A stretch of DNA of 64,000 bases from Candidatus Burkholderia humilis (GTDB lineage: Bacteria; Pseudomonadota; Gammaproteobacteria; Burkholderiales; Burkholderiaceae). Where the stretch lies: positions 1 through 64,000 of the forward strand of contig LFMX01000008.1 in NCBI GenBank assembly GCA_001184405.1, in the 5' to 3' direction. Made by a program: the position numbers and the translations under genes. Under the pieces are notes generated by a model. The model saw only the letters and a program-made list of their open reading frames with translations, was not told the DNA's origin and did no database searches. Below are positions 49,497 through 58,900 of the stretch, one piece after another; within the stretch, counting starts at the first letter, position 1, and each line of letters opens with the position of its first letter.

Positions 49497-49604
49497 ATGC
49501 TGAAGACGATTATCGCGATGGCGCTCGTCGCGGCAACGCTCGGCGGTTGCGTCGTTTATCCGGCGCGGCCCGCGTATTACCGTGCACCGGTCGTCGTTTA
49601 TTGA
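49497..49604 (+). CDS. Very small lipoprotein (35 residues)
   Basis: ATG 49497 opens a complete short frame: MLKTIIAMALVAATLGGCVV, then YPARPAYYRAPVVVY and TGA. The lipobox LGGC (cysteine at residue 18) follows a short basic and hydrophobic signal, and the mature peptide is only about 18 residues, rich in Tyr, Pro and Val. Such mini-lipoproteins are frequent beside Trp-rich exported proteins in this group. The ribosome site is weak (CGAGGTGC). It is below the length at which genes are usually called. Confidence 0.6.
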   Translation: MLKTIIAMALVAATLGGCVVYPARPAYYRAPVVVY

Positions 49605-50219
49605 GACTGGCGGCGCGCGCACTCCGGCATGCGCATCGAGACCCGACAACACATTGAAAGAAGAAGATCCGGATATCGCGCTGATTGCGCGCGTCGGCAA
49701 TCGGGAACCGGGAGCGGTGCGCGAAATCGTGACGCGCAAGCTGCCGCGCATCGTCGCGCTCGCGGCGCGCATGCTCGGCGACCGCGCCGAAGCCGAAGAC
49801 GTCGCGCAGGAAGCGTTTCTGCGCATCTGGAAGATCGCGCCGCGCTGGCATCCGGGCGAGTCGCGCTTCGATACGTGGCTGCATCGCGTGACGCTCAATC
49901 TCTGTTATGACCGTCTGCGTAAGCATCGCGAAACCCCGTTCGCCGATGACGAACCCCCCAAGCAAGCCGATGCCGCTCCGCTGCCCGACGAACGCCTCGA
50001 CGCGGCAGGCGAAAGTTCGCGCATCGAGCGGGCGCTGGCGCGTCTGCCCGCGCGTCAGCGCGAGGCGCTTGTGCTGCACAGTATTACCAGGATTTGTCGA
50101 ATGCCAAGAGCGCGGCGCTGATGGGCATCAGCGCCGCGCTCGAAAGTCTGCTTGCGCGTGCGCGGCGCAGTCTCAGGATCGCACTCGCCGCAGACGGTCA
50201 GCAAAAGGAAAGCCCACGA
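49582..50219 (+). pseudogene. ECF-family RNA polymerase sigma factor, frameshifted, stop lost
   Basis: Region 2 is intact (EIVTRKLPRIVALAARMLGD, AEDVAQEAFLRIWKIAPRW) and region 4 begins IERALARLPARQREALVL. At about 50083 two extra bases (CA) shift the frame; the true continuation is YYQDLSNAKSAALMGISAAL, ESLLARARRSLRIALAA. The natural end should be ESP and TGA overlapping the next ATG, but ATGA reads ACGA at 50216-50219, so the stop is lost. The 5' end is uncertain: the frame is open from 49582, and LKEEDPDIALIARV suggests a start near 49654 (TTG). Anti-sigma and periplasmic sensor genes follow. Confidence 0.85.
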
Positions 50220-50646
50220 CACCCGAACGATTGCGCCGCCTTACCGAGGCTTACGGCGCGTCGCCCGAACGCTGGCCTGCCGCCGAGCGCGACGCGGCGT
50301 GCGCTGCTCGATTCCCGCGATCCCGCCGCGCTTGCCGCACTCGCCGATGCGCAAGCGCTCGACGCCCTGCTCGATACCCACGCCGTCGCCGCCCCGAGCG
50401 ATGCGCTCGCGCAGCGCATCATCGCGTCGGCGCCTGCGCGGTCGATTCCGTTCTGACGGCGTCCGCGCGTGTGGTTTTCGGGCGTCGGCTTCGTCGGCGC
50501 GGGCGCAGCGGGCGTGGCGGCGGGCGCACTCGTCGTGTCACTGCTTGCGCCCGCACAAATGCCTCATGGCGGCGCGGGCTGGTCCGATCAATCGTATTCG
50601 GGCAGCGGCATTCGGCGCGACGCCCGATGACTGGAGCGATCAATGA
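50216..50646 (+). pseudogene. Anti-sigma factor, start codon lost and frameshifted
   Basis: From 50216 the reading is (M)TPERLRRLTEAYGASPERWP and AAERDA, with ACG in place of the expected ATG. A frame change near 50310 leads to LDSRDPAALAALADAQALDA, LLDTHAVAAPSDALAQRIIA. Another near 50455 leads to a membrane helix (GVGFVGAGAAGVAAGALVVS), and a last one leads to FGATPDDWSDQ with a TGA that overlaps the next start by four bases. Overall layout (cytoplasmic part, one membrane helix, short periplasmic tail) fits an anti-sigma factor of the sigma gene just upstream. Confidence 0.75.
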
Positions 50647-51103
50647 GTCCACGCACGCTGAAGACGATCGCTGCGGTGTCGCTAGTGCTCAATGTGTTTC
50701 TGCTCGGCTCGCTCGCGGGCGGGGCGTATCGGATGTCGGGATTTTTAGCGCACAGAAGGTGGTGGCCCAGCAGCAGCGCGGCATCCGGTTCGCGGCGGCG
50801 GATTTATCGAACGAGCGGCAGAAGCAATTGCGCGAAGCCTTGCGCGGTACGCGTCGGTCGAGCGTGCCGCTGATCCGGCAGGCGCGCGACGTGCGCACCG
50901 ACATCGCGCAAATTCTCGCCGCGCCGACGCTCGATCGCGCCACGCGCGAGGCGGATGTGGCACTGTGATCGCGGATCGAAGGCACGGTGGCAGAGTTTGC
51001 GTCGACGTTGACGCCGGATGAGCGCGTGAAGCTCGTCGGCGCGATGGAGCGGTTCGGGCCGCTGTGGGGGGTGCCGGAGAGGGAGCGTCCGGATCGGGAG
51101 TAG
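50643..51103 (+). pseudogene. Periplasmic heavy-metal-sensor-type protein, broken
   Basis: MSPRTLKTIAAVSLVLNVFL to LAGGAYRMSGFLA is a membrane anchor. Near 50752 the frame changes, and the continuation is KVVAQQQRGIRFAAADLSNE, RQKQLREALRGTRRSSVPLI and RDVRTDIAQILAAPTLDRAT. An in-frame TGA at 50966-50968 interrupts it before RIEGTVAEFASTLTPDERVK and the end. The long helical hairpin with LTPDER motif resembles the CnrX/Metal_resist family, which often accompanies a sigma/anti-sigma pair. All three genes of this operon are dead. Confidence 0.7.
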
Positions 51104-51252
51104 GCGCAAGCACGAGGCCAGGATTGTGATTTATGTCGTTGTGAATCCAAGCCTCGTAACGCCCCGTCACAAAATCCACCTCGTCGCAGCGACGGTTTTC
51201 CGCCTTCCCACGCGTTAAACCCTGCATCCGCCGCAAGCTCTCGGAGCACCTC

Positions 51253-51753
51253 ATGACCCTCTCGCCTGCCGCGATCGCGCTCAACCGCTTCGGCCTCGGC
51301 GCGCATCCCGGCGATACCTTGCCTACCGACCCACACGGCTGGCTGATCGAGCAAGCCGATCCGAAAACGAGCGCCTATCTCAAGACGCCTTGGGACTAGA
51401 CGATTTCCGCGCTGCGCGGGCTCAGCCGCACCGATCTGCACGGCATGGACGGCATAAAGGCCGCGCCGGTTCTCACCCAACTCGGCCAGCAAGTGTGGCC
51501 TCCCGGCTCGCTCGCCGGTTAGGACGATGCCGCCGCGAGCTGGGCCGCGCCCGATGCGCTCGTACGCCGCGTCGAACTCGCGCAGCGCCTGGCCGCCCGC
51601 ACCGCCGACACGCTCGATGCCCGCGCGCTCGGTCCGCAATTGCTGCCGGGCGCGCTGTCGGACGCGACCGCGAACGCCGTTTCCCGTGCCGAAAGCGCGC
51701 AGACCGCGCTCGCGCTGCTGCTCGTATCGCCCGAATTTTTGTTGAGGAGATGA
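51253..51753 (+). pseudogene. DUF1800 family protein, large internal deletion and two stops
   Basis: The start MTLSPAAIALNRFGLGAHPG is the typical DUF1800 N-terminus, and the end (DDAAASWAAPDALVRRVELA, AESAQTALALLLVSPEFLLR) is its typical C-terminus. The family is usually 450-550 residues; here only 166 codons remain, so roughly 300 central codons are gone. The frame is otherwise continuous but has TAG at 51397-51399 and at 51520-51522 (expected tryptophan in AGWPDDAA). The stop lies four bases before the DUF1501 start. The DUF1800-DUF1501 pair is common in proteobacteria; function is unknown. Confidence 0.85.
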
Positions 51754-51757
51754 ACCG

Positions 51758-52844
51758 ATGATCTCGCGTCGTCAGTTCCTGTGGTGCGCCAGCGCGAGTG
51801 CTGGCGCGATGCTCGTCGCGCCGCGGCTCGTGTTCGCATCGGCGGAAACGGACAAGCGCTTCGTGTTCGTGATCCAGCGCGGCGCCGCCGATGGCCTGAA
51901 CCGTCGTGCCGATTGGTGATCCGGCTTACGCCGCGTTGCGCGGGCCGCTCGCGATCGATCCGTCGAACGCGACGAAGCTCGACGGCCTGTTCGCGCTGCA
52001 TCCGTCGCTCGCGCAGACGGCGCAGATGTTTCAGCGCAACGAGGCGCTGTTCGTGCACGCGGTGGCGTCGCCGTATCGGATGAAGGACGGCTAGCTGAAC
52101 CGGCTCGTGTCGATGCTGCCGTCACCGCGCGCCGATGCCATCGCGTTCGCGCCGACCGTACCGCTCGCGTTGCGTGGGCGCGCGCAGGTGACGTCGTACG
52201 CGCCGTCGTCGCTGCCGCAGCCGCCGGACGATCTGATCATGCGCGTCTCGCAGCTCTATGCGAGCGACGCGCAACTCCACCCGCTCTGGGATGCCGCGAT
52301 GCAGGCGCGCGATCTCGCCGCCGATGCGGGTGCGCGTCAGGATCCGGCGAGTCTCGGCAAGCTGGCCGCGACGTTTTTGACGAAGCCCGATGGCCCGCCC
52401 AGCTCGATGATCGAAACCGGCGGCTGGGACACGCATAGCGCGCAGAATCCGCGTCTGGCCGCACAACTTAAAGCGCTCGATACGATGATCGCCGCGTTGC
52501 GCGACGGCCTCGGCGAGCACTGGACCAACACGACCGTGATCGTCGCGACAGAGTTCGGGCACACGGCGGCGGCGAACGGCACGGGCGGCACGGATCACGG
52601 CACGGCATCGGCGGCGATGGTTTTCGGCGGCTCGGTCGCGGGCGGGCGCGTGATCGCGGACTGGCCGGGATTGTCGAACGGCGCGCTGTATCAGTCGCGC
52701 GATCTGAAGCCGACGACCGGGCTCGATGCGCTGATCGTGAGCGCGGCGGGTGAAACGTTCGGCATCGATCCGGCGCGGGTGAGTGCGATGTTGTTTCCGG
52801 AAGGCGGAACGCAGCGGTTCGGGCAGAGGATTTTGCGCGCCTGA
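51758..52844 (+). pseudogene. DUF1501 family (sulfatase-like) exported protein, broken
   Basis: The start MISRRQFLWCASASAGAML is a twin-arginine-like signal after a GAGGAG ribosome site. After FVIQRGAADGLN a frameshift near 51903 leads to VPIGDPAYAALRGPLAIDPS to HAVASPYRMKDG, where a TAG at 52092-52094 replaces an expected tryptophan. The block between SPYR and KDGW is shorter than usual by about 20 codons, so a small deletion is likely. From LNRLVSMLPSPRADAIAFAP to the end (ETGGWDTHSAQ, TNTTVIVATEFGHTAAANGT, DHGTASAAMVFGG) it is open. It pairs with the dead DUF1800 gene directly upstream. Confidence 0.85.
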
Positions 52845-53020
52845 GATGGCGTGTGATCGGGGCACTCGAAGGCGTCGAACGTGCCGTCGTCCGCGCGCGA
52901 ACATGAGCGCACCGTGTCGACAGAATCGGCAGCGAGCGGCCAGAGCACCTGAAGTTTGCCCTGCACGAAGCGTTTCAGGTCCGCCAGCGCTAGAAAACAC
53001 GCTCGCACGCGAACCCTTCG

Positions 53021-53650
53021 CTACTTCGCCAACAACTCGACCACCCACATCGAGCCCGTCTGCTTTGCGATATCGCACGCCGTCATGCCGTGATCGTCAC
53101 GCAACGCGCGATTCGCGCCGCGCGCGAGCAGCATCGATGCGGTCTGCGCCTGGTCATAACCCGCCGTCCACATCCGCGCGGTCAGATGGTTATGATACGC
53201 CGCATTCACATCGACGCCCGCATCGAGCAGGCGCTGCACGATCGCCGTCTGCCCGCGCCCGGCCGCGTATTCCATCGCCGTCTTGCCGACGCGATCGGTC
53301 GCCGCCGTATCCGCGCGATGCGCGAGCAACAGCGCCGCGAGTTCGTCGTTGCCGTCGAACGCGGCGGCCATCAGCGGCGTGATGCCTTGCACATCGGCCT
53401 GACTCACGTTCGCGCCCGCTCGATCAGCATGCGCGCCGTCGCCGTCTGGCCGCGCTTGCATGCGCTGATCAAAGGCGTATCGCCGATGCGGTTGCGCGTG
53501 TCGATTTTCGCGCCTTCATCGAGCGCGCGCGACGGCTTGCGCATCGCCATTGCGCGTCGCGATGAGCAAGCGTTCGTTGAGTGCGTAAGCCGCGTCCTGC
53601 GCATGCGCACACGACATCACCAAAAGCAACGCGAGCGCTCTGAACATCAT
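53021..53650 (-). pseudogene. Exported ankyrin-repeat protein, frameshifted
   Basis: MMFRALALLLVMSCAHAQ is a signal peptide. The mature part is four to five ankyrin repeats (GDTPLISACKRGQTATARML, GITPLMAAAFDGNDELAALL, GKTAMEYAAGRGQTAIVQRL, GMTACDIAKQTGSMWVVELL). Extra bases near 53527 (after AVARA) and a break near 53415 (IERGANVSQ expected) divide it into three frames. Its ATG overlaps the stop of the cytochrome gene upstream by four bases, so it was the third gene of the PQQ-dehydrogenase operon. Periplasmic ankyrin proteins of this kind often sit beside redox enzymes; the role is unclear. Confidence 0.82.
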
Positions 53651-54262
53651 TGAATATTGGCGATGTAATTCGCGAGATTATCGATATCCGCGTCGGTCAG
53701 ATTCTTCGTTGCGCTCGTCATGTTGCCCGCGTCGTTGATCCGCGTTTTCGCGCGGAAATCCTGCAACTGCTTGACGATCGATATACGCATACTGCTGCCC
53801 CACCACGCGCGGAATTTCGTTCTGGCCTTTGAAGCCGCCGAGATGACACATCGTGCAGAGCACTTTGTCGGATTTCTTCTTGCCCGCCTTCCACTTTCAT
53901 GGCGTCGGCCTTGAAATCGGTCGATGCGAGCGTCTGCGCGGCGTAGTAATCGGCGAGATCGTGCATGTCTTCCGACGAGAGATTCGCGGCCATCGGCGAC
54001 ATGCGCGGATCGCTTCTGCGGCCCGCTTTGAAATCGCGCAATTCGATAAAAATGTAGCGCGACGTCTGCCCCGCGAGCGACGGATAATCGCCGCTCGTCG
54101 AATTGCCGTTCTGACCGTGACACGCCGCGCACACGGCGGCTTTCGCGGCGCCGGCCTGCGCATCGGCGTAAGAAAGCGACGGCAGCGAAAGCAGCAGGCA
54201 CGCAACGATCCAGATCGCATAGACGAGCCAGGCGCGGGCGCGTTTGGAGAGCGGCATCATCA
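53647..54262 (-). pseudogene. Di-haem cytochrome c (c4-like), frameshifted
   Basis: This periplasmic electron carrier has two haem sites, CAACH in the first half and CTMCH in the second, with a signal peptide (LVYAIWIVACLLLSLPSLSY) at the start. Frame changes lie near 53895 (after AMKVE, before LCTMCHLGGFKGQNEIPRVV) and near 53775 (before KQLQDFRAKTRINDAGNMTS). It starts two bases after the stop of the PQQ-dependent dehydrogenase and would have been its electron acceptor. Joined length is about 205 codons, as in cytochrome c4. Confidence 0.88.
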
Positions 54263-54264
54263 GT

Positions 54265-55914
54265 TCAGGGTAACGCGAATACGACGAGGCTGTTGCCGCG
54301 CTTGAAATCCAGTTGCGTGTTGCCGCCCGCCGCAACCGCGATGTACTGCTTGCCGTTGACTATATACGACACCGCCGGCGCATTCACGCCCGTGCCGCAC
54401 TGGAACTCCCAGAGCTTGCGGCCGATGGCGGCATCGAAGGCGCGGAACAGGCCGTTGCCTTCGCCGTTGAACACGAGCCCGCCTGCGGTCACCAGCACGC
54501 CGCCGATCAGCGGCTGATCCGTCTTGAAGCCCCACGCGATCTTGCCCGTATCCACGTTCACCGCGACGAGCCGTCCCCACTGCTGTTCCGATGGAATCGT
54601 CTTGAACGCGCCGCCGAGCCACAGCTTGCCGGCCGGGATAAGCCATGCGCGTCTTCGGGTTGAACGCCATTGGCGACCATTCGACGCCACCGTTCGCGCC
54701 CAGCAACATGCGCGCCGTTGGGCGTCGGCAGCGTCCACACGTTTTCTTACGGAATCATGGCGTCGGAGATGCGGATGATCTTGCCATCGCGACGGTCATG
54801 CACATACACGAATCCCGTCTTGCCGCCGTGAATGATGCCCGGAATCATCTGCCCGCTCTTGTCCTTCACGTCGGCGAGAATCGGCAGGCTGACGGCATCG
54901 AGATCCCACACGTCATGCGCGATGTACTGGTAATGCCACTTGTACTTGCCGGTATCGAGATCGATGGCGACGAGCGAATCGGTATAAAGATTGTCGCCGG
55001 GACGAATCGCGCCATACAGGTCCGGCGAAGGATTGCCGACCACGAAATACACGGTATGCGTCGCGCGATCGACGGCGGGCGCCATCCACACGCCGCCGCC
55101 GAACGTCTTGTAGAAGTCGCCGCCCTTCTCCGCGAGCGCCTTCTTCTCCGCGGCGATGTCGCGCTTCATGTTGCGGCCGACGGCATCGTTTTCGGCCCAC
55201 ACGCCTTCCTGCCCGGAATCGGGAATCGTGTAGAAAGTCCACAGCAACTGGCCGGAATTCGCGTCGAACGCTTTCACGAAGCCGCGTATGCCGTACTCGC
55301 CGCCGTTCGTGCCGATCAGCACTTTGCCATCGACGACGACCGACGCCATCGTTTCGGAATAGCCGTCTTCCGGATCCGCGATCGTCGATGTCCACACGAC
55401 GTTGCCCGTTTTCGTATCGAGCGCGACGAGCTTGGCGTCTAGCGTGCCCATGTAGAGCCGGTCGCCGGCAATCGCCACGCCGCGATTGTTCGGCCCGCAG
55501 CAGAACGTCGTCACCGGTCCCATCTTGTGCTTGTAATGCCAAAATTCGCGGCCCGTGACGGCATCGATCGCATAGACGTGGTTGTAGGACGTCGTCAGGA
55601 ACATGACGCCGTTGGACACGATCGGCGCCGTTTCCATCGATTCCATCACGGCGGTCTGGAACATGAACGCGGGTTTGAGCTTCGCCACGTTCGACGTATT
55701 GATCTGCGATGCCGGCGCATAGCGCGTCTCGCCATACGACCCGTTCGAATGCAGCCACGATGCGCTGTCGTTCGCGGCGGCGTCGAGCTGCGCCTGCGAG
55801 ACCGGTTTCAATGTCGATGGAACCGGCGACGCGCGCTGCGGGCGATGTAACCATCCCGAAAGCGGCAAGACAGACAAGCAGGGGAACGAGCGGCGTGCGG
55901 GAAAAACCGGCCAT
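54265..55914 (-). pseudogene. PQQ-dependent alcohol dehydrogenase, broken
   Basis: This periplasmic eight-bladed quinoprotein would oxidise alcohols with pyrroloquinoline quinone. [20 protein letters not shown] is the signal peptide, followed by a frame change near 55830. The core is open: the adjacent-cysteine ring in [10 protein letters not shown], then [20 protein letters not shown] with the catalytic Asp. A TAA at 54748-54750 (after DAMIP) and further breaks near 54700 and 54640 precede the last blade ([40 protein letters not shown]). The D-x-D arrangement WDLD has the second Asp found in lanthanide-dependent enzymes rather than the Ala of calcium types. An AGGGAGA ribosome site precedes the start. 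Confidence 0.9.
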
Positions 55915-56165
55915 GACAGTCTCCCTAAGTGTTCTTGTTCTGCGCCTTGGGTTCTGTACGTCCCCTTTCGCGCGAAAGAAGCATCGGTATTCCAGAAACA
56001 TCGTGATGTCTGTGTGACGCGCGCCGCTATGTTTTCCGATGCACACCGAAGCGCGCTGTCATGCAGTGTTTAATGCGATGGATTGGCCGTATGATGCACG
56101 TTTTGCTCTTGCGCCTGTTTTAGCCTATCGCTGGAAACAGGCGTTTCATCGAAACACACCACACC

Positions 56166-57320
56166 ATGTCAAGTACACCCAACGGCCTGCCGAATCCCAA
56201 ACAGCCCGTCGATATCGCGCGAATCCTGCTCGTCATCACCATTCTCGCGGGCCTGACTGTGGGCAGTCTGTATGTGCTGCGCCCGTTCATTCCCGGTCTG
56301 ATCTGGGCCACGACGATCGTCGTCGCCACCTGGCCGCTGATGATCGGCGTGCAGCGGCGCGTGGGCAACCGGCGCTGGATCGCAACGACGGTCATGCTGA
56401 TCGGTTTCTTGATCGTCATCGTCGTGCCGCTGTATCAGGCCATCTCCACGCTCGCGCTGCACGGCAGCGAAATCATGGCCGCGATCAAAAACCTGCCGAC
56501 TTACGCGCTGCCGCCGCCGAGCTGGGTTCACGATGTGCCGGTCGCGGGTCAGCGTATCGCGACCGAATGGCAATCGCTTTCCGATGCCGGTCCGGGCGGC
56601 CTGCTCGCCAAGCTCGAACCGTACGTGACGATCGCCGCGCGCTGGATGCTGTCGCACGCGGCCGTCGTCGGCGTGTTCGTCATGCATATGGCGATCACCA
56701 TCGTCATCTCCGGCATTCTGTATACGCGCGGCGAGGCGGCTGGTCAGTATGTCGTGCGTTTCGCCACGCGTATCGCCGTGCGGCGCGACGCGGAAGCCGT
56801 CAAACTCGCGAGCCTCGCCATTCGCGCGGTGGCGCTGGGGATCGTCGTGACGGCGGTGACGCAATCGGCGCTCGGCGGTATTGGCTTGTGGATCGCGGGC
56901 GTGCCGGCGGCGGGCGTCATCACCGCGATCATGCTTGATGCTCTGCCTCACGCAGATCGGACCGCTTCTGCCGCTCATCGGCGGCGTGGCGTGGCTTTCT
57001 GGCACGACTCGCATATCGCCGCGTCGTTGCTGCTCGTCTGGTCGATCATGATCGCCATGCTCGACAACTTCCTGCGCCCGATGCTGATCCAGCGCGGCGT
57101 CAATTTGTCAATGCTGCTAATTCTCTCCGGCGTGCTCGGCGGCATGTTCGCGTTCGGAATAGTCGGATTGTTCATCGGCCCGGTGATCCTGGCGGTCACT
57201 TCCACGATCCTCAATGCGTGGATCAATGAGCAGCCGCCGCTGCCGCAAATCGAAGCCGTGAGCAACGCGGATATCGCCGAAGGCACGGCAGACGCGGATT
57301 TATCCAGACGGCGCACGTAA
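56166..57320 (+). CDS. AI-2E/PerM family transporter with a scrambled internal segment
   Basis: This 384-codon frame encodes a multi-helix inner-membrane protein of the AI-2E transporter family. The ends are normal: ILLVITILAGLTVGSLYVLR near the start and VLGGMFAFGIVGLFIGPVIL near the end. Between about 56935 and 57000 the protein reads LDALPHADRTASAAHRRRGV, hydrophilic and out of place. One frame over, the same bases read LCLTQIGPLLPLIGGVAWL, the family's conserved helix. One base is extra near 56935 and one is missing near 56997, so the frame is restored but about 21 residues are replaced. The protein is probably non-functional though it looks like an intact gene. Confidence 0.88.
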   Translation: MSSTPNGLPNPKQPVDIARILLVITILAGLTVGSLYVLRPFIPGLIWATTIVVATWPLMIGVQRRVGNRRWIATTVMLIGFLIVIVVPLYQAISTLALHGSEIMAAIKNLPTYALPPPSWVHDVPVAGQRIATEWQSLSDAGPGGLLAKLEPYVTIAARWMLSHAAVVGVFVMHMAITIVISGILYTRGEAAGQYVVRFATRIAVRRDAEAVKLASLAIRAVALGIVVTAVTQSALGGIGLWIAGVPAAGVITAIMLDALPHADRTASAAHRRRGVAFWHDSHIAASLLLVWSIMIAMLDNFLRPMLIQRGVNLSMLLILSGVLGGMFAFGIVGLFIGPVILAVTSTILNAWINEQPPLPQIEAVSNADIAEGTADADLSRRRT

Positions 57321-57507
57321 ATCGAATTTAAATAGACTCAGCAATAAAAGGCGCGCAATAGGAATTAGCTTATTTTGATTTTTCAGATGAGGACTAAAAC
57401 ACGAATTTGACTTATCCCGTTCAAAGTTACATTGCCATTTCGCCACATTTATTCCGCTACAATGCACTCCTTCGATATTTGCCCGTCATAAGCGCAGGGG
57501 TAAGACC

Positions 57508-58021
57508 ATGTCTGTACGCGACGTGGGTGTCATTGATTATGTAGGAATAGACGTTATATACAGACGCGTTCACGTCGGCATTTTCGACGAACTCGACTGG
57601 CATGACGAGGAAAGGCATCTCGATTTACTGACACGTAAAGTCGATCGATGCATTCGGCATATTCGCCTGGGGCAATTGCTGCTGAATTACCCGCAAGTAC
57701 GCGGCTATGAAATCGCTATCGAATATGTTTCGACTCATCCAATAACGCGTGCCGCCCGGGAATTCTGGGAATCGCGGGAGCGTCTGATTCGCGCGGCGGG
57801 CTACGACGTGCGAATGCGCGGCGTCGACGTTCGACCTTCATGCGGTATCGAGGTCGAAACGCCTGCGGAACCGGAGCCGGTGGCCGTCGAGGTGCTGGAT
57901 GCGGAGCCGCTCCGGTTCATGCCGACGCCTGCGGAAGTGTCTTACTTGCCGCCGCAGAAGCCGTTCCACCGGCGCGCTGCCGGTGCTCGCGAGACTGACT
58001 GCGCGTCGCGTGGCGATGTAA
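57508..58021 (+). CDS. DUF6572-like hypothetical protein
   Basis: The protein starts MSVRDVGVIDYVGIDVIYRR, with VGIFDELDWHDEERHLDLLT and a helical middle (KVDRCIRHIRLGQLLLNYPQ). The VIDYVGID-DxLDW pattern resembles DUF6572, but this is from memory and function is unknown. An AGGGGTAAG ribosome site precedes the ATG. The open frame runs on to 58185, through the strong terminator at 58054-58090. From about 57980, one frame over, the sequence reads LPVLARLTARRVAM and stops at 58021, so I take 58021 as the natural end and infer a small indel near 57975-57985. No membrane or signal sequence. Confidence 0.62.
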
Positions 58022-58053
58022 CGCGGTCGCGATTGTTTTGTTCTTGCAAGGCG

Positions 58054-58090
58054 AAGCGGCGAAGCTCATCGAGCTTCGCCGCTTTTTTTT
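58054..58090 (+). terminator. Very strong intrinsic terminator
   Basis: A perfect 13-base stem AGCGGCGAAGCTC/GAGCTTCGCCGCT with a three-base loop ATC is followed by eight T residues. It ends the DUF6572-like gene and sits directly before the convergent gene at 58103. Confidence 0.93.
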
Positions 58091-58102
58091 CGTACCGCGC
58101 GA

Positions 58103-58789
58103 TTACTGCATGCCGCTCAACGCCGAACTCGCGACCGACGGCACCGAAATGCCGTTGGTCTTCGCGTACTGCACGGCTTGCGTGAGCGTCTGCACGAGCG
58201 ACTGAAGCTGACCCGGCGCCGATTGCGCGATATACAACGCCGTTTGCGCCGTGCCCGGATTCGATCCCGCCTGCAGCAGCGAGCCGACGTTCATCGAGTT
58301 CTTGACCGAACTCAAATTCGACTGCAATCCCGCGTACTGTTTCACGCCTTGTCCGAGCGACGCGAGTCCTTGCGAGAACGTCTGCTTGTTGTCAGCGGTG
58401 AGCGGCGTCGCCGATCCGCCGGAAAAGGCCTGCATCAAGGACTGCGACAACACGTCCGGATTCACGCCGCCCGCGTCCGTCGCGCCCGACAGCAGACTCG
58501 ACGCCGATTGCGCCTGACTTGCCACGCCGGACATGCCCATCGCCGAAGCAAGATTCGACTGGCCCGACAGTACCTGCTGATTCGCGCCGAGATAGTTCTG
58601 CACGAGCGAACTCAGCGCTGAAAGCTGCGCCGCGCCGGCATTCGGATTCGCGGCGTCAGTCTTGTTTCCGCCGATGCCGAACTGTTGAAGGTTGAGTTGT
58701 GCAAAAGACGTGGCCGGCGCAATCGATGCAATCGACGCGCATACGATTCCGGCCGTCATCAGCGCGCTCCGAAACGAGCGATTCGGCAT
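58103..58789 (-). CDS. Exported Ser/Ala/Gln-rich protein of unknown function
   Basis: This 228-residue protein starts MPNRSFRSALMTAGIVCASI with signal peptidase site after SFAQ. The mature part is helical and rich in Ser, Ala, Gln and Leu (GAAQLSALSSLVQNYLGANQ, SSLLSGATDAGGVNPDVLSQ, LQSLVQTLTQAVQYAKTNGI) with no cysteine and few charges, as in periplasmic or surface-associated helical proteins. The frame is clean, with a GGGAGAAATCGACC leader. It is intact and convergent with the DUF6572-like gene. I do not recognise a characterised family. Confidence 0.75.
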   Translation of the reverse strand: MPNRSFRSALMTAGIVCASIASIAPATSFAQLNLQQFGIGGNKTDAANPNAGAAQLSALSSLVQNYLGANQQVLSGQSNLASAMGMSGVASQAQSASSLLSGATDAGGVNPDVLSQSLMQAFSGGSATPLTADNKQTFSQGLASLGQGVKQYAGLQSNLSSVKNSMNVGSLLQAGSNPGTAQTALYIAQSAPGQLQSLVQTLTQAVQYAKTNGISVPSVASSALSGMQ

Positions 58790-58900
58790 GGTCGATTTCT
58801 CCCTGTAAAAAGCCTTCTTCGACCATCGGACAATTCCACGGTTCGCGCCGCTAACGTTTGCTTGCGAATTCCGTCAGGAGAATGCGGGACGCCTGTCAGC

